Below, one piece after another: positions 1 through 7,092 of a stretch of 8,629 nucleotides of DNA. The translations under genes were made by a program, and so were the position numbers. This DNA is from SLAN01 sp964565375 (GTDB taxonomy: Bacteria; Spirochaetota; Spirochaetia; DSM-27196; SKKC01): NCBI GenBank assembly GCA_964565375.1, contig CAZMEV010000121.1:1-8629 (forward strand), written 5' to 3'. The stretch's first letter is position 1; each line of letters opens with the position of its first letter. A model generated the notes under the pieces. It saw only the letters and a list, made by a program, of their open reading frames with translations, searched no databases and was not told where the DNA came from.

Positions 1-1
1 C

Positions 2-2275
2 GATATTACCGATCGGAAAGTCGCTGAAATTATACTCGCCCGACAGAATGAGTTTGAGGCACTCGTCAGCGAGGTCTCGGCGGATTTCGTACAGGTCACC
101 AGCGATAATCTCGATGAGATCGTTGATCGCATGCTCGAGCGAGTCGGGGCTTTTCTCGATGTTGACCGGATGTACCTGTTTCAATTCTCACGACCTCTTT
201 CTCCCGAAGACGATGATACTGCCGACGTAACATTTACCTGCACGCATGAATGGTGTTCCGACGCGGCATCCCCGTTGCAGCCGGTATTCCGGGATGTGTC
301 GGTCGATTCTTTCGAGTGGGCGCGTGAAGGCATTCAACGTGCCGCTCGGCGTCAGATCTACGACCCGACCGATCTTCCGGCGTCGGCGGTTGCCGAGAAG
401 GCGGAACTGCAGCGGCGTGGAACGTATTCGCTGCTGAGCATGTCGCTTATGAGTGGCACCGGAACAGTGCTGGGTCGTGTCGGGATCGAAACCGTGGAGC
501 GATACCGGGGCTGGATGGACCCTGAGATACGGCTGCTGACGGTGCTCTCGGATACCCTTGCGAATGCCCTTGAGCGGGTGAAGACCGAGCAAGCGCTTAT
601 TGCGGCAAAGGAAGAGGCGGAGGCCGCCGATCGAGCCAAGTCCATATTCGTCGCGAACATGAGCCACGAAATACGCACGCCGTTGAACGGAGTTATCGGG
701 TTCACCGAACTGCTTGCTGCGACACCGCTGACGCCCGTGCAGTCCGAGTATGTGCGGTTTGCGAATACCTCGGCAAAATCCCTGCTGGGAATTGTGAACG
801 ATATCCTCGACTTCTCGAAGATCCAGGCGGGCCGGCTGGAACTGAACCGGCAGTCCACCGATCTGCGCGGCCTGGTTGAGGATACCGTGGATATTATCTC
901 GTATCACGCTGCCCGAAAGAAGCTGGAGCTTCTGGTTTGTGTGGAAGCGCATGCGCCCCGTTTTGTGATGGTGGATCCGGTACGCGTGCGGCAGATCCTT
1001 GTTAACCTGTTGAGCAACGCCGTGAAGTTTACCGAGGCCGGTGAGGTCGAACTGTCTGTTAGAGGGTGCAGCCCGGAAGCAGAGCAGGAGCCTCCGAGCG
1101 AGACATGGCTTTGTTTTTCTGTCCGTGACACCGGCTGCGGAATCGCGCCGCGGGAGCAGAAGCGCCTTTTCGAATCATTCAGCCAGATCAATACATCTTC
1201 GGCAACAGGCGAGCAGGGCACCGGACTCGGTCTTACCATAACGCAGGATATCGCCCGGAAGATGGGGGGAGAGATTGATGTTTCAAGCGAGGTCGGAACA
1301 GGCAGCACGTTCTCGTTCAGGCTTCCGGTGGAACCAGTCGGCGGCGAGGAGGGATTCGTTCCCATGGTCGATCGAGGAGAATTGCAGGACCTGAAGGGCC
1401 TTCGCACCGCCTGCGTAATTGACGATAACGCCGCGAGTCGACGCGTTCTGTGCGAGCTTCTTGCATCTCTCGGAATCGAGGCTGTGAGTTTTCCTGATAC
1501 TGCAGCCTTGTCCGCGCATACGGCGACGACACTCGAGGAGCGAGCGCATGGGCCGTTTGACCTGCTGTTTGTCGACTGTGATTCCGGGCAGTGCTCCGTG
1601 ACGGAGGCAAAGGAAATCCTGCAGCGGATGACCGGAGCCACCCGTACGGTAACCGTGCTGCTGTACGTATTCTCGGACGAACAGCAGTACGCGGCCCCAC
1701 CTCTCACTGAAGCGAGCGGAGGGGAAACACGGTGGCTCGAGAAGCCGGTCAAACCATCGACCTTAATAACTCTTCTCTCGAGGATAGACGCTGAAAGCGA
1801 AACGCGTGATGTGAGTGCTGCCTCGGCGGATCAGACGAACGTGAGTGCAGAGAATACTCCGCTGTCCGGCCGGGAGGCGGATGCCGGGGAAATAGCCGAT
1901 GCGTCGGTGAATATTATTGTAGCCGATGACGTAGCGATGAACCTTGCGCTTGTCACAGCGATGGTAGGGCGTATGCTTCCGGGTGGCCGTGTGTTCGAAG
2001 CGAATAACGGGGAAGAGGTGCTCGAGCTCATGAGCCGTGAACGGGTCGACTGTATTCTCATGGATGTGAGGATGCCGAAGATGGATGGACTCGAGGCGAC
2101 GCGCCGTATTCGCGGGAGCAGCCGGAGCGAGGATCGCGGGGTACCGATCATCGGGCTTACCGCCGAGGCCGAGGTCGCAGAACTCGAGCACTGCCGCGAC
2201 GCGGGTATGAACGAAGTACTGACGAAGCCCGTGGACATGGCGGCGCTCAAGCGGATTCTCGCCGAGTACGTGTGA
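2..2275 (+). CDS. Hybrid sensor histidine kinase (PAS end-GAF-HisKA-HATPase-REC-REC), 5'-truncated by window edge
   Basis: The reading frame is open from base 2, so the true start lies outside the window; 757 residues are visible. The first residues (DITDRKVAE) are a typical PAS-domain ending. A GAF domain follows (about 20-190) with the THEWC motif of a GAF family common in multidomain kinases. Then come HisKA (MSHEIRTPLNG, phospho-accepting His222), HATPase_c with N box (Asn335, Asn339), G1 (DTGCGI, Asp376), F box and G2 (GTGLGL, from 406). Receiver 1 keeps Asp474/Asp475, Asp525 and Lys581 but has DCDSG where receivers normally have DxxMPxMDG. Receiver 2 is canonical: Asp642/Asp643, Asp688 in MDVRMPKMDG, Thr720, Lys742. 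No transmembrane segment is seen in the visible part, so sensing may be cytoplasmic, though the missing N-terminus could change this. The final output presumably passes to a separate Hpt protein or regulator, none of which is in the window. Confidence 0.95.
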   Translation, partial: DITDRKVAEIILARQNEFEALVSEVSADFVQVTSDNLDEIVDRMLERVGAFLDVDRMYLFQFSRPLSPEDDDTADVTFTCTHEWCSDAASPLQPVFRDVSVDSFEWAREGIQRAARRQIYDPTDLPASAVAEKAELQRRGTYSLLSMSLMSGTGTVLGRVGIETVERYRGWMDPEIRLLTVLSDTLANALERVKTEQALIAAKEEAEAADRAKSIFVANMSHEIRTPLNGVIGFTELLAATPLTPVQSEYVRFANTSAKSLLGIVNDILDFSKIQAGRLELNRQSTDLRGLVEDTVDIISYHAARKKLELLVCVEAHAPRFVMVDPVRVRQILVNLLSNAVKFTEAGEVELSVRGCSPEAEQEPPSETWLCFSVRDTGCGIAPREQKRLFESFSQINTSSATGEQGTGLGLTITQDIARKMGGEIDVSSEVGTGSTFSFRLPVEPVGGEEGFVPMVDRGELQDLKGLRTACVIDDNAASRRVLCELLASLGIEAVSFPDTAALSAHTATTLEERAHGPFDLLFVDCDSGQCSVTEAKEILQRMTGATRTVTVLLYVFSDEQQYAAPPLTEASGGETRWLEKPVKPSTLITLLSRIDAESETRDVSAASADQTNVSAENTPLSGREADAGEIADASVNIIVADDVAMNLALVTAMVGRMLPGGRVFEANNGEEVLELMSRERVDCILMDVRMPKMDGLEATRRIRGSSRSEDRGVPIIGLTAEAEVAELEHCRDAGMNEVLTKPVDMAALKRILAEYV

Positions 2276-2330
2276 GCGGGTAGTGCGCGGGCGGGGGCAA
2301 CGTGCCGGGCGGGCAAATGTGCGGCGGGCC

Positions 2331-2372
2331 GGCTCGCAGGGCCTGGTTTCGGGGCGCCATGGGCTCGCAGGG
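2331..2372. repeat. 11-bp direct repeat in the kinase/transporter spacer
   Basis: The sequence GGCTCGCAGGG occurs at 2331-2341 and again at 2362-2372, 31 bp apart start to start. It sits in the 149-bp very GC-rich spacer (2276-2424) between the kinase stop and the ATPase start. The spacing is close to three helical turns, so a regulator-binding pair is possible, but chance in a G/C-biased stretch is also plausible. No convincing intrinsic terminator for the kinase gene is visible here. Confidence 0.35.
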
Positions 2373-2388
2373 AATCGGGCTCAAGTAG

Positions 2389-2417
2389 TTGTGGCCCGGT
2401 ATCGTTTTTGCTATTGT
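2389..2417 (+). promoter_or_regulatory. Possible sigma-70-type promoter for the sugar ABC operon
   Basis: TTGTGG (2389-2394) and TATTGT (2412-2417) are separated by exactly 17 bp. They match the -35 and -10 consensus at 3/6 and 4/6 positions. Transcription would start around 2424-2425, directly at the proposed GTG start codon, giving a leaderless message. The match is modest; read-through from the kinase gene is the alternative. Confidence 0.3.
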
Positions 2418-2424
2418 TCGGCTC

Positions 2425-4080
2425 GTGCCGACTTCGAGCGACGTAATCCTGAAACTGCAAGGCCTCTCGAAAGTGTATCCTGGGACCGTCGCTCTGAAGG
2501 ACGTTGACCTCGACGTCCGGCGCGGTGAAACCCACGGCATAATCGGCAAAAACGGAGCGGGAAAGTCCACGCTCGTCGGTATTGTCGCCGGGCTGGTCAC
2601 TCCGTCTGCAGGCGTTGTCGAAATTAATGGACACGATCACACGCGGCTCACCCGGATCGGCGCCCGGAAGGCCGGAGTAGCGATTGTCCCGCAGGAGCCG
2701 CAACTGGTGCAGCAGGCGAGTATTGCGGAGAATCTGTTCCTGCCGGAGTATCTTCATCGTGGACACGGGTTGGTTGTTACCTGGCAGCGGATGTACACCG
2801 AGGCAAACGAAATCCTTCGCCGTGGCGGACTGAAGATAGATGCACGTACCGAAGCCGGCGACATCGGAATGGGCCTTCAGCAGATTATCCTCATGCTGAA
2901 AGCCGCGTACGTCGATCGCGCTGAAATCATTATCCTCGATGAGGCGTTCGCCTCGCTTTCCCAGCGTGAAGAGGCGATCTTCTACGAACTGATTCGCGAT
3001 CGCAGGGAAGCCGGGTGCACCATTCTGCACATCTCCCACAGAATTAACGAACTGCTTTCAGTCTGTGACCGTATGACCGTCCTCCGCGACGGAGCGTCCG
3101 TCGGCACGGTGAATCGCGACGAGGTGGACAAGGATTCGCTTGCGAAACTGATCGTCGGTGAGGAGGGCGGCTCTCGCTCGCAGGGCGCCATCCGCGCCGA
3201 CGAGATCCCGGCCACCCACGCCGGCGCCACCGGCGAGGCCACCCACGCCGGCGCCACCGGCGAAACCAGCGGCCCCACCAGCGCTGCCTGCGAAACCCGC
3301 GAAACCAGCCAGGACAATGTGCCCGGCAGTGGAAGACCGGTTCTCGACGTCCGGGGACTCACCCTCGCCGAACGGTTTCTCGATATACACTTCAGCGTTG
3401 GGCAGAACGAGATACTCGGTCTTGCCGGGCTTATGGGCAGCGGGCGTACGTCCATTCTCAAGGCGATTTTCGGCCTCGAGCCCATTGATCGTGGGGCGAT
3501 ACTGCTCGACGGAAGGGAAGTCACACTGAGGAATCCGGCCGGCGCTCTCCGGCATGGCGTCGTGTACCTTCCGGAAGATCGCGACTCCGAGGGACTGATC
3601 ACCGGGCTCAGTGTGAAAGAGAACCTGCTGTTAAGCGCGCTGAAGCGCGTTTCGGGGAAGTTCTTTGTCGACAGAAATCGCGAACGGCACCTTGCCACCC
3701 AGCTTGCGAAGCAGCTTGCACTGCACTTTGCTTCCTTCGATCAGGAAGTCAGCGAGCTCAGCGGTGGGAATCGCCAGAAGGTCGTGGTAGGAAAGGTGCT
3801 GTCGACCGAGCCGCGAGTCTTCCTGCTCGATGAACCGACCAAAGGAATTGATATCGCCGCGAAGGCAGGAATTCTTCAGATTATTCGAGACGGATTGCGC
3901 TCGGACAGCGCGGTGGTCGTCACCTCTCCCGGGCTCGATGATCTGATTGAAATATGTGACCGGATAGCGGTTGTGCATGACGGACGCATTATCGGAACCT
4001 ATAAAGCGCGGGATTTTCAGGAAGAACGCCTTTACAAGGCCATTCAGGGAAATCTCGAGCAGCAGCAGGCGGAAGTATGA
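2425..4080 (+). CDS. Sugar ABC transporter, tandem-domain ATP-binding protein (RbsA/MglA/XylG type)
   Basis: A 551-residue ATPase with two fused ABC domains, the form that powers CUT2 sugar importers at the inner face of the membrane. Domain 1 has Walker A GKNGAGKST (41-49), Walker B LDE (Asp172, Glu173) and H-loop His205, but its signature is GMGLQQ (148-153). Domain 2 has a degenerate Walker A, GLMGSGRTS (335-343, Arg341 instead of Lys), an intact signature LSGGNRQK (445-452) and Walker B LLDEPTKG (Asp469, Glu470). A weak second Walker A is normal for this family. The linker at about 246-305 is unusually long and A/T/G/S-rich and carries a 27-bp tandem repeat. GTG 2425 is chosen because an in-frame stop lies at 2386-2388 and the alternative TTG 2389 adds an unlikely hydrophobic leader; neither has a good Shine-Dalgarno. 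The stop overlaps the permease start (ATGA), so translation is probably coupled. Confidence 0.93.
   Translation: MPTSSDVILKLQGLSKVYPGTVALKDVDLDVRRGETHGIIGKNGAGKSTLVGIVAGLVTPSAGVVEINGHDHTRLTRIGARKAGVAIVPQEPQLVQQASIAENLFLPEYLHRGHGLVVTWQRMYTEANEILRRGGLKIDARTEAGDIGMGLQQIILMLKAAYVDRAEIIILDEAFASLSQREEAIFYELIRDRREAGCTILHISHRINELLSVCDRMTVLRDGASVGTVNRDEVDKDSLAKLIVGEEGGSRSQGAIRADEIPATHAGATGEATHAGATGETSGPTSAACETRETSQDNVPGSGRPVLDVRGLTLAERFLDIHFSVGQNEILGLAGLMGSGRTSILKAIFGLEPIDRGAILLDGREVTLRNPAGALRHGVVYLPEDRDSEGLITGLSVKENLLLSALKRVSGKFFVDRNRERHLATQLAKQLALHFASFDQEVSELSGGNRQKVVVGKVLSTEPRVFLLDEPTKGIDIAAKAGILQIIRDGLRSDSAVVVTSPGLDDLIEICDRIAVVHDGRIIGTYKARDFQEERLYKAIQGNLEQQQAEV
3211..3264 (+). repeat. 27-bp tandem duplication in the ATPase interdomain linker
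   Basis: Two adjacent 27-bp units (3211-3237 and 3238-3264) are identical except for their last base. Each encodes the nonapeptide ATHAGATGE in frame. The next stretch, to about 3318, is also low complexity, with a repeated GCGAAACCAGC. The array lies in the linker between the two ABC domains, so changes in copy number would keep the reading frame. Confidence 0.9.
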
Positions 4081-5081
4081 AACGTAGTACAAGAATTCAA
4101 ATGCTCATGATCGACAATCTGATCTGGGTTCTCGTGGCGGTGTTTTTCCTTATTAATGCCTTCGTTACACCGCGGTTCGCCTCTTACCCCAATGTGGTGA
4201 ACATTCTCTATCACTCGGCAATTATGAGCATGCTGGTGCTCGGACAGGGGCTTGTACTGATAAACGGAAAGCTCGATCTTTCAATTGAATCCACACTGGG
4301 CTTTGCTCCGGGGATCGCCATGCTGCTGTCAATGCGCGAGTACCCCGAACTCATCGGGCCTGTCACCGCCATTGTTCTTACCGTGATCATAGGTGCGCTT
4401 ATCGGCTGGTTCAACGGCTTCTGTATTTCCAAGCTGAAGATAAACCCGCTGTTGCAGACCCTGGCGACCATGATCATGATCCGGGGACTTCTGCTGTTCA
4501 TATTTCCCTTTTCGCTCTTTCCTCTCGATCCGGTGTTCCGCTACGCGGGCGCGGGAAGACTTCCGGGTAATATCCCCGTTTCGATACCGCTTATTCTGAT
4601 CATTTTCTTTCTGCTTAATCTGACCCTGCAGTACACGCCGTTCGGCCGCCGTTTTGTGGCAGCCGGGGGAAATCCCCGAGCGAGTCATGTATCGGGAATT
4701 AATGTCGATCGCATGACCATCTATGCGTTTGTACTCGCTGGAGTGCTCGCTGCGGTCGCCGGTTTACTCGCAGCAGGACGGCAGGGGTCTATTTCGAACT
4801 CCATGGGTGAGGGAATGGTGCTTCTCTCATTTGCCGGCGCGCTCATGGGCGGGGCAAGTCTTCAGGGCGGTAAAGGGACCCCGCTTGGCATGCTCGGTGG
4901 CGCCCTGCTGCTCGGCATGTTTTCCAACTCCCTGAATCTGCTCGGAGTGGGGCCGAACCTCATTTACGCGTTAAACGGAGCGCTCATTTTCGTCGCACTT
5001 CTGCTCGACCGCGGGCGTGTCCGATGGCGCGGATATCTGCTGCACCGGGAGCAACTGGATGCCATTGAGCACTCCAGCTGA
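4077..5081 (+). CDS. Sugar ABC transporter permease (RbsC-like, BPD_transp_2 family)
   Basis: A 334-residue integral membrane protein, the usual length for a CUT2 permease, made of many hydrophobic segments (first at about 14-30, last at about 300-317). Family hallmarks are the conserved early stretch GQGLVLINGKLDLS, the cytoplasmic FGRRFVAAGGNPRAS segment (from residue 189) that contacts the ATPase, and the glycine-rich end GALMGGASLQGGKGTPLG followed by LLGMFSNSLNLLGV. Only one permease gene is present, so the channel is presumably a homodimer. The ATG overlaps the TGA of the ATPase gene (ATGA at 4077-4080), with a weak AGGCGG Shine-Dalgarno-like stretch just upstream inside that gene, which supports translational coupling. 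The transported sugar cannot be told from the sequence. Confidence 0.93.
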   Translation: MKRSTRIQMLMIDNLIWVLVAVFFLINAFVTPRFASYPNVVNILYHSAIMSMLVLGQGLVLINGKLDLSIESTLGFAPGIAMLLSMREYPELIGPVTAIVLTVIIGALIGWFNGFCISKLKINPLLQTLATMIMIRGLLLFIFPFSLFPLDPVFRYAGAGRLPGNIPVSIPLILIIFFLLNLTLQYTPFGRRFVAAGGNPRASHVSGINVDRMTIYAFVLAGVLAAVAGLLAAGRQGSISNSMGEGMVLLSFAGALMGGASLQGGKGTPLGMLGGALLLGMFSNSLNLLGVGPNLIYALNGALIFVALLLDRGRVRWRGYLLHREQLDAIEHSS

Positions 5082-5110
5082 AACATAAACCAATTTCGGG
5101 TGACGCGCGC

Positions 5111-5130
5111 GGATCGGTTGCGGTGGATCC
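5111..5130 (+). other. Small stem-loop before the binding-protein gene
   Basis: GGATC (5111-5115) pairs with GATCC (5126-5130) around a 10-nt loop, in the 68-bp gap between permease and binding protein. It ends seven bases before the AAAGGAG ribosome site (5137-5143). Such hairpins sometimes protect or process mRNA so that the binding protein is made in excess, but a 5-bp stem may be chance. Confidence 0.25.
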
Positions 5131-5149
5131 TGAAGCAAAGGAGTTACAT

Positions 5150-6250
5150 ATGACAAAGCGTACGTGGGAGCAGGGTATTCGCTACCTTACCATCACGATC
5201 TTTCTGTTCGGTCTGATATGGCTGCCGGCCCCTGAGCAGCTGCATGCCGCCGGTGCAGCCGAGGATGAGCAGCTGACCTTCGGCATGGTTATCAAGTATC
5301 CGGGCACACCGTACATCGAGGCCTTCGTTCACGCAGCTGAACAGAAGGCGGATGAACTCGGCGTTCGGCTTGTGGTCCGCGACGGTGAGGGCGATGCACA
5401 GACGATCATGAATCACATAGACACCTTCCTCGTGCAGGGAATCGATGGGTTCATTATGGCCGGCGCCGTCGATCAACGCGCTATCGTTCCAGGCATCGAG
5501 CAGTTGAATCAGGCCGGTGTCCCGGTTACCGCGATTGACACCAGTCCTGAGGGCGGTGAGGTCGATTACTTCATAAGCGCGGATGTTGTAGGCCAGAGCG
5601 CCCTCGCGGCGGAAGCGTTCATCGACGGGATCAAGGATCGCAACGATGGCGAGGTGCCCGAGGGCGTTGTCATTGAAATTACCGGCGATGTACGGGACAT
5701 GTACACGCGTGCGGCCAGCGAAGGGTTCATGTCGGTACTTGACCAATATCCCCAGCTGGAAGTCTCACAGGGTGACGGCGGATGGAACAACATCGATGCG
5801 CACGATCGTGCAAGCGACCTCCTTACCCGCCATGGAGATGACGTTCTCGGCATTTACGTGCACACGCCGGACATTATGGGCCCGGGTGTTGTCGAAGCGA
5901 TTACTGCGGCGAACCGCAATCCCGCAGAGTACGGTATCACCGGTACCTGGATGGGCCCCGAAGGGCAGGAACTCGTTCGAAATGGGGAAGTACTCGGTAT
6001 TGTCGCCATGCCCGCCTACGAACCCGCCCGCATGGCCGTGGAGCTTCTCTACGACCTTGCAAACGGCAATGACGTGCCTCAGCTCGGCGACGTTATCGAA
6101 GAAGACGACGCGATGTGGTCTCCGGCCGAGGTCAAAGAAAGCCCGTGGGCCGACGGTCTCTATGTAGAACTGCAGGCCCCGATCGTGCCGATCGATGTAG
6201 ATGTCGATGATCCCCGGCTGTGGGAAAACCGGCTCGATCATCTCTGGTGA
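5150..6250 (+). CDS. Periplasmic sugar-binding protein of the ABC transporter (Peripla_BP_4 type)
   Basis: A 366-residue exported substrate-binding protein that delivers a ligand, probably a sugar, to the permease. It begins with a signal peptide: basic start, hydrophobic core at about 13-27, likely signal peptidase I cleavage near residues 33-37 (HAAGA/AEDE). There is no lipobox cysteine, so it should be soluble in the periplasm of a diderm cell. The mature part opens with LTFGMVIKYPGTPYIEAF and continues with the repeating alpha/beta pattern of the type 1 fold (QGIDGFIM, AGVPVTAIDT, YFISADVVGQSALAAEAF). The mature protein is acidic, including the near-terminal VDVDVDDP. ATG 5150 is chosen over the in-frame GTG 5123 because AAAGGAG (5137-5143) lies six bases before it and the signal peptide then begins properly. 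The gene comes last in the operon, whereas the binding protein is often first. Confidence 0.92.
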   Translation: MTKRTWEQGIRYLTITIFLFGLIWLPAPEQLHAAGAAEDEQLTFGMVIKYPGTPYIEAFVHAAEQKADELGVRLVVRDGEGDAQTIMNHIDTFLVQGIDGFIMAGAVDQRAIVPGIEQLNQAGVPVTAIDTSPEGGEVDYFISADVVGQSALAAEAFIDGIKDRNDGEVPEGVVIEITGDVRDMYTRAASEGFMSVLDQYPQLEVSQGDGGWNNIDAHDRASDLLTRHGDDVLGIYVHTPDIMGPGVVEAITAANRNPAEYGITGTWMGPEGQELVRNGEVLGIVAMPAYEPARMAVELLYDLANGNDVPQLGDVIEEDDAMWSPAEVKESPWADGLYVELQAPIVPIDVDVDDPRLWENRLDHLW

Positions 6251-6286
6251 AATCGGCTTGAAAGGCACTTCCTGACAGTTCCACGA

Positions 6287-6296
6287 TTACATGTAA
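6287..6296. promoter_or_regulatory. 10-bp perfect palindrome downstream of the transporter operon
   Basis: TTACATGTAA reads the same on both strands and sits 36 bp after the binding-protein stop in the spacer before the terminator hairpin. It has the size and symmetry of a half or core operator, but no regulator gene is near and no second copy was noticed, so its role is unknown. Confidence 0.2.
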
Positions 6297-6318
6297 CAAA
6301 GACGACCAATCATGTATC

Positions 6319-6342
6319 AAGCGCCCTCCATGCAGGGCGCTT
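6319..6342 (+). terminator. Probable terminator of the sugar ABC operon
   Basis: AAGCGCCCT and AGGGCGCTT form a perfect 9-bp stem (6319-6327 with 6334-6342) around a 6-nt loop, 68 bp after the binding-protein stop. The GC-rich core and position suit an intrinsic terminator. The weak point is the tail: only TT, then CTACC, instead of a proper U tract, so efficiency is doubtful and it may instead be a 3'-end stabilising hairpin. A second small hairpin (ACCGG/CCGGT, 6345-6357) follows directly. Confidence 0.55.
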
Positions 6343-6397
6343 CTACCGGCGGCCGGTGAGACAGAGGTGGAGCTGGAGCGCCGGTCCGTGAAATTGA

Positions 6398-6426
6398 TTG
6401 CAAAATAGCATGTTTCGGCCTAGGAT
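6398..6426 (+). promoter_or_regulatory. Predicted sigma-70-type promoter for the membrane-protein gene
   Basis: TTGCAA (6398-6403) and TAGGAT (6421-6426) are 17 bp apart and each match consensus at four of six positions. Transcription would begin around 6433, leaving a short leader that contains the CAGGGGG ribosome site. It lies after the operon's terminator hairpin, consistent with a separate transcription unit. Confidence 0.4.
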
Positions 6427-6448
6427 TGTTCCTCAGGGGGATAATACT

Positions 6449-7078
6449 ATGGCAAAACTTTCAGTACAGCCGCTGTTACAGACTGCGGTTACCCGCGGAA
6501 TCAAGAACGTCGTTCCGCTTGTGGTGAACGCGATTCTCTGGGCGCTGACGGTCTGGATTCCGTACATTAATATTGGAACAACGATCGGTCTCTACGCGGG
6601 TGTCATCGGCAAAATGGCTCGCGGGGAGATCATCTCGCCGCTTGAAATCTTCAATCCCGATTATCGCAAGCACATGGGTAGCTTCTTTCTCGTTATGGGG
6701 CTCATGTTTGCCGGCATAGGGTTTGCATTTCTGCTCTTCATTGCGCCAGGCATTGTGTTGAGTTTCGCATGGATCATTGCGCCGGTGCTCGTTGTCGATC
6801 AGGCCATGAGTCCGACCGATGCGCTTCAGAAGAGCAACGAACTTACCTGGGGCAATAAGGGTACGATCTTCATTTCCCAGCTTGTGCTGGTGATCGCGAT
6901 CATGATTCTTCAGTGGATCGCGGGAGCCATCGGGGATGTCTCGGCTGCGCTCGGCGGCCTCCTCTCCTTTGTTATCAGCCTGGTTGCAGTTGCCGCCGGC
7001 GTAGCACTCCTGTCTGCAATCTACGGGGAACTCAACGACATTACTCCCGACGCTGAAACCGAACGGGAAAACGCATAA
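6449..7078 (+). CDS. Multi-pass membrane protein of unknown function
   Basis: A 209-residue hydrophobic protein with four or more membrane segments (about 21-53, 77-116 as one or two helices, 139-160, 169-192) and a short acidic tail. Residues 96-135 read FIAPGIVLSFAWIIAPVLVV, then a short loop and ALQKSNELTWGNKG. This proline-glycine and S-x-x-L-T-x-G pattern resembles the DUF975 / YciC / GlpQ-membrane-domain group of poorly understood integral membrane proteins; the match is from memory and is not a firm family call. ATG 6449 is chosen over an ATG upstream at 6410 and the TTG at 6398 because CAGGGGG (6434-6440) stands eight bases before it. It is convergent with tenA. No enzymatic motif was seen. 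Confidence 0.8.
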   Translation: MAKLSVQPLLQTAVTRGIKNVVPLVVNAILWALTVWIPYINIGTTIGLYAGVIGKMARGEIISPLEIFNPDYRKHMGSFFLVMGLMFAGIGFAFLLFIAPGIVLSFAWIIAPVLVVDQAMSPTDALQKSNELTWGNKGTIFISQLVLVIAIMILQWIAGAIGDVSAALGGLLSFVISLVAVAAGVALLSAIYGELNDITPDAETERENA

Positions 7079-7092
7079 GCATCTTAATCGGT

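Noticed and set aside
904..1752. Long - strand frame (282 codons) within the kinase gene
   Set aside because: Serine/arginine-rich translation typical of an antisense shadow, fully inside a gene with conserved motifs.
1831..3039. Long open frame on the - strand (402 codons) spanning the kinase end and ATPase start
   Set aside because: It crosses two well-supported + strand genes and their spacer, and its translation is low-complexity with no family features; it is an antisense shadow of biased codon use.
3058..3555. Glycine/alanine-rich - strand frame resembling a repeat protein
   Set aside because: The repeats are the complement of the ATPase linker duplication, which is in frame on the + strand inside a conserved gene.
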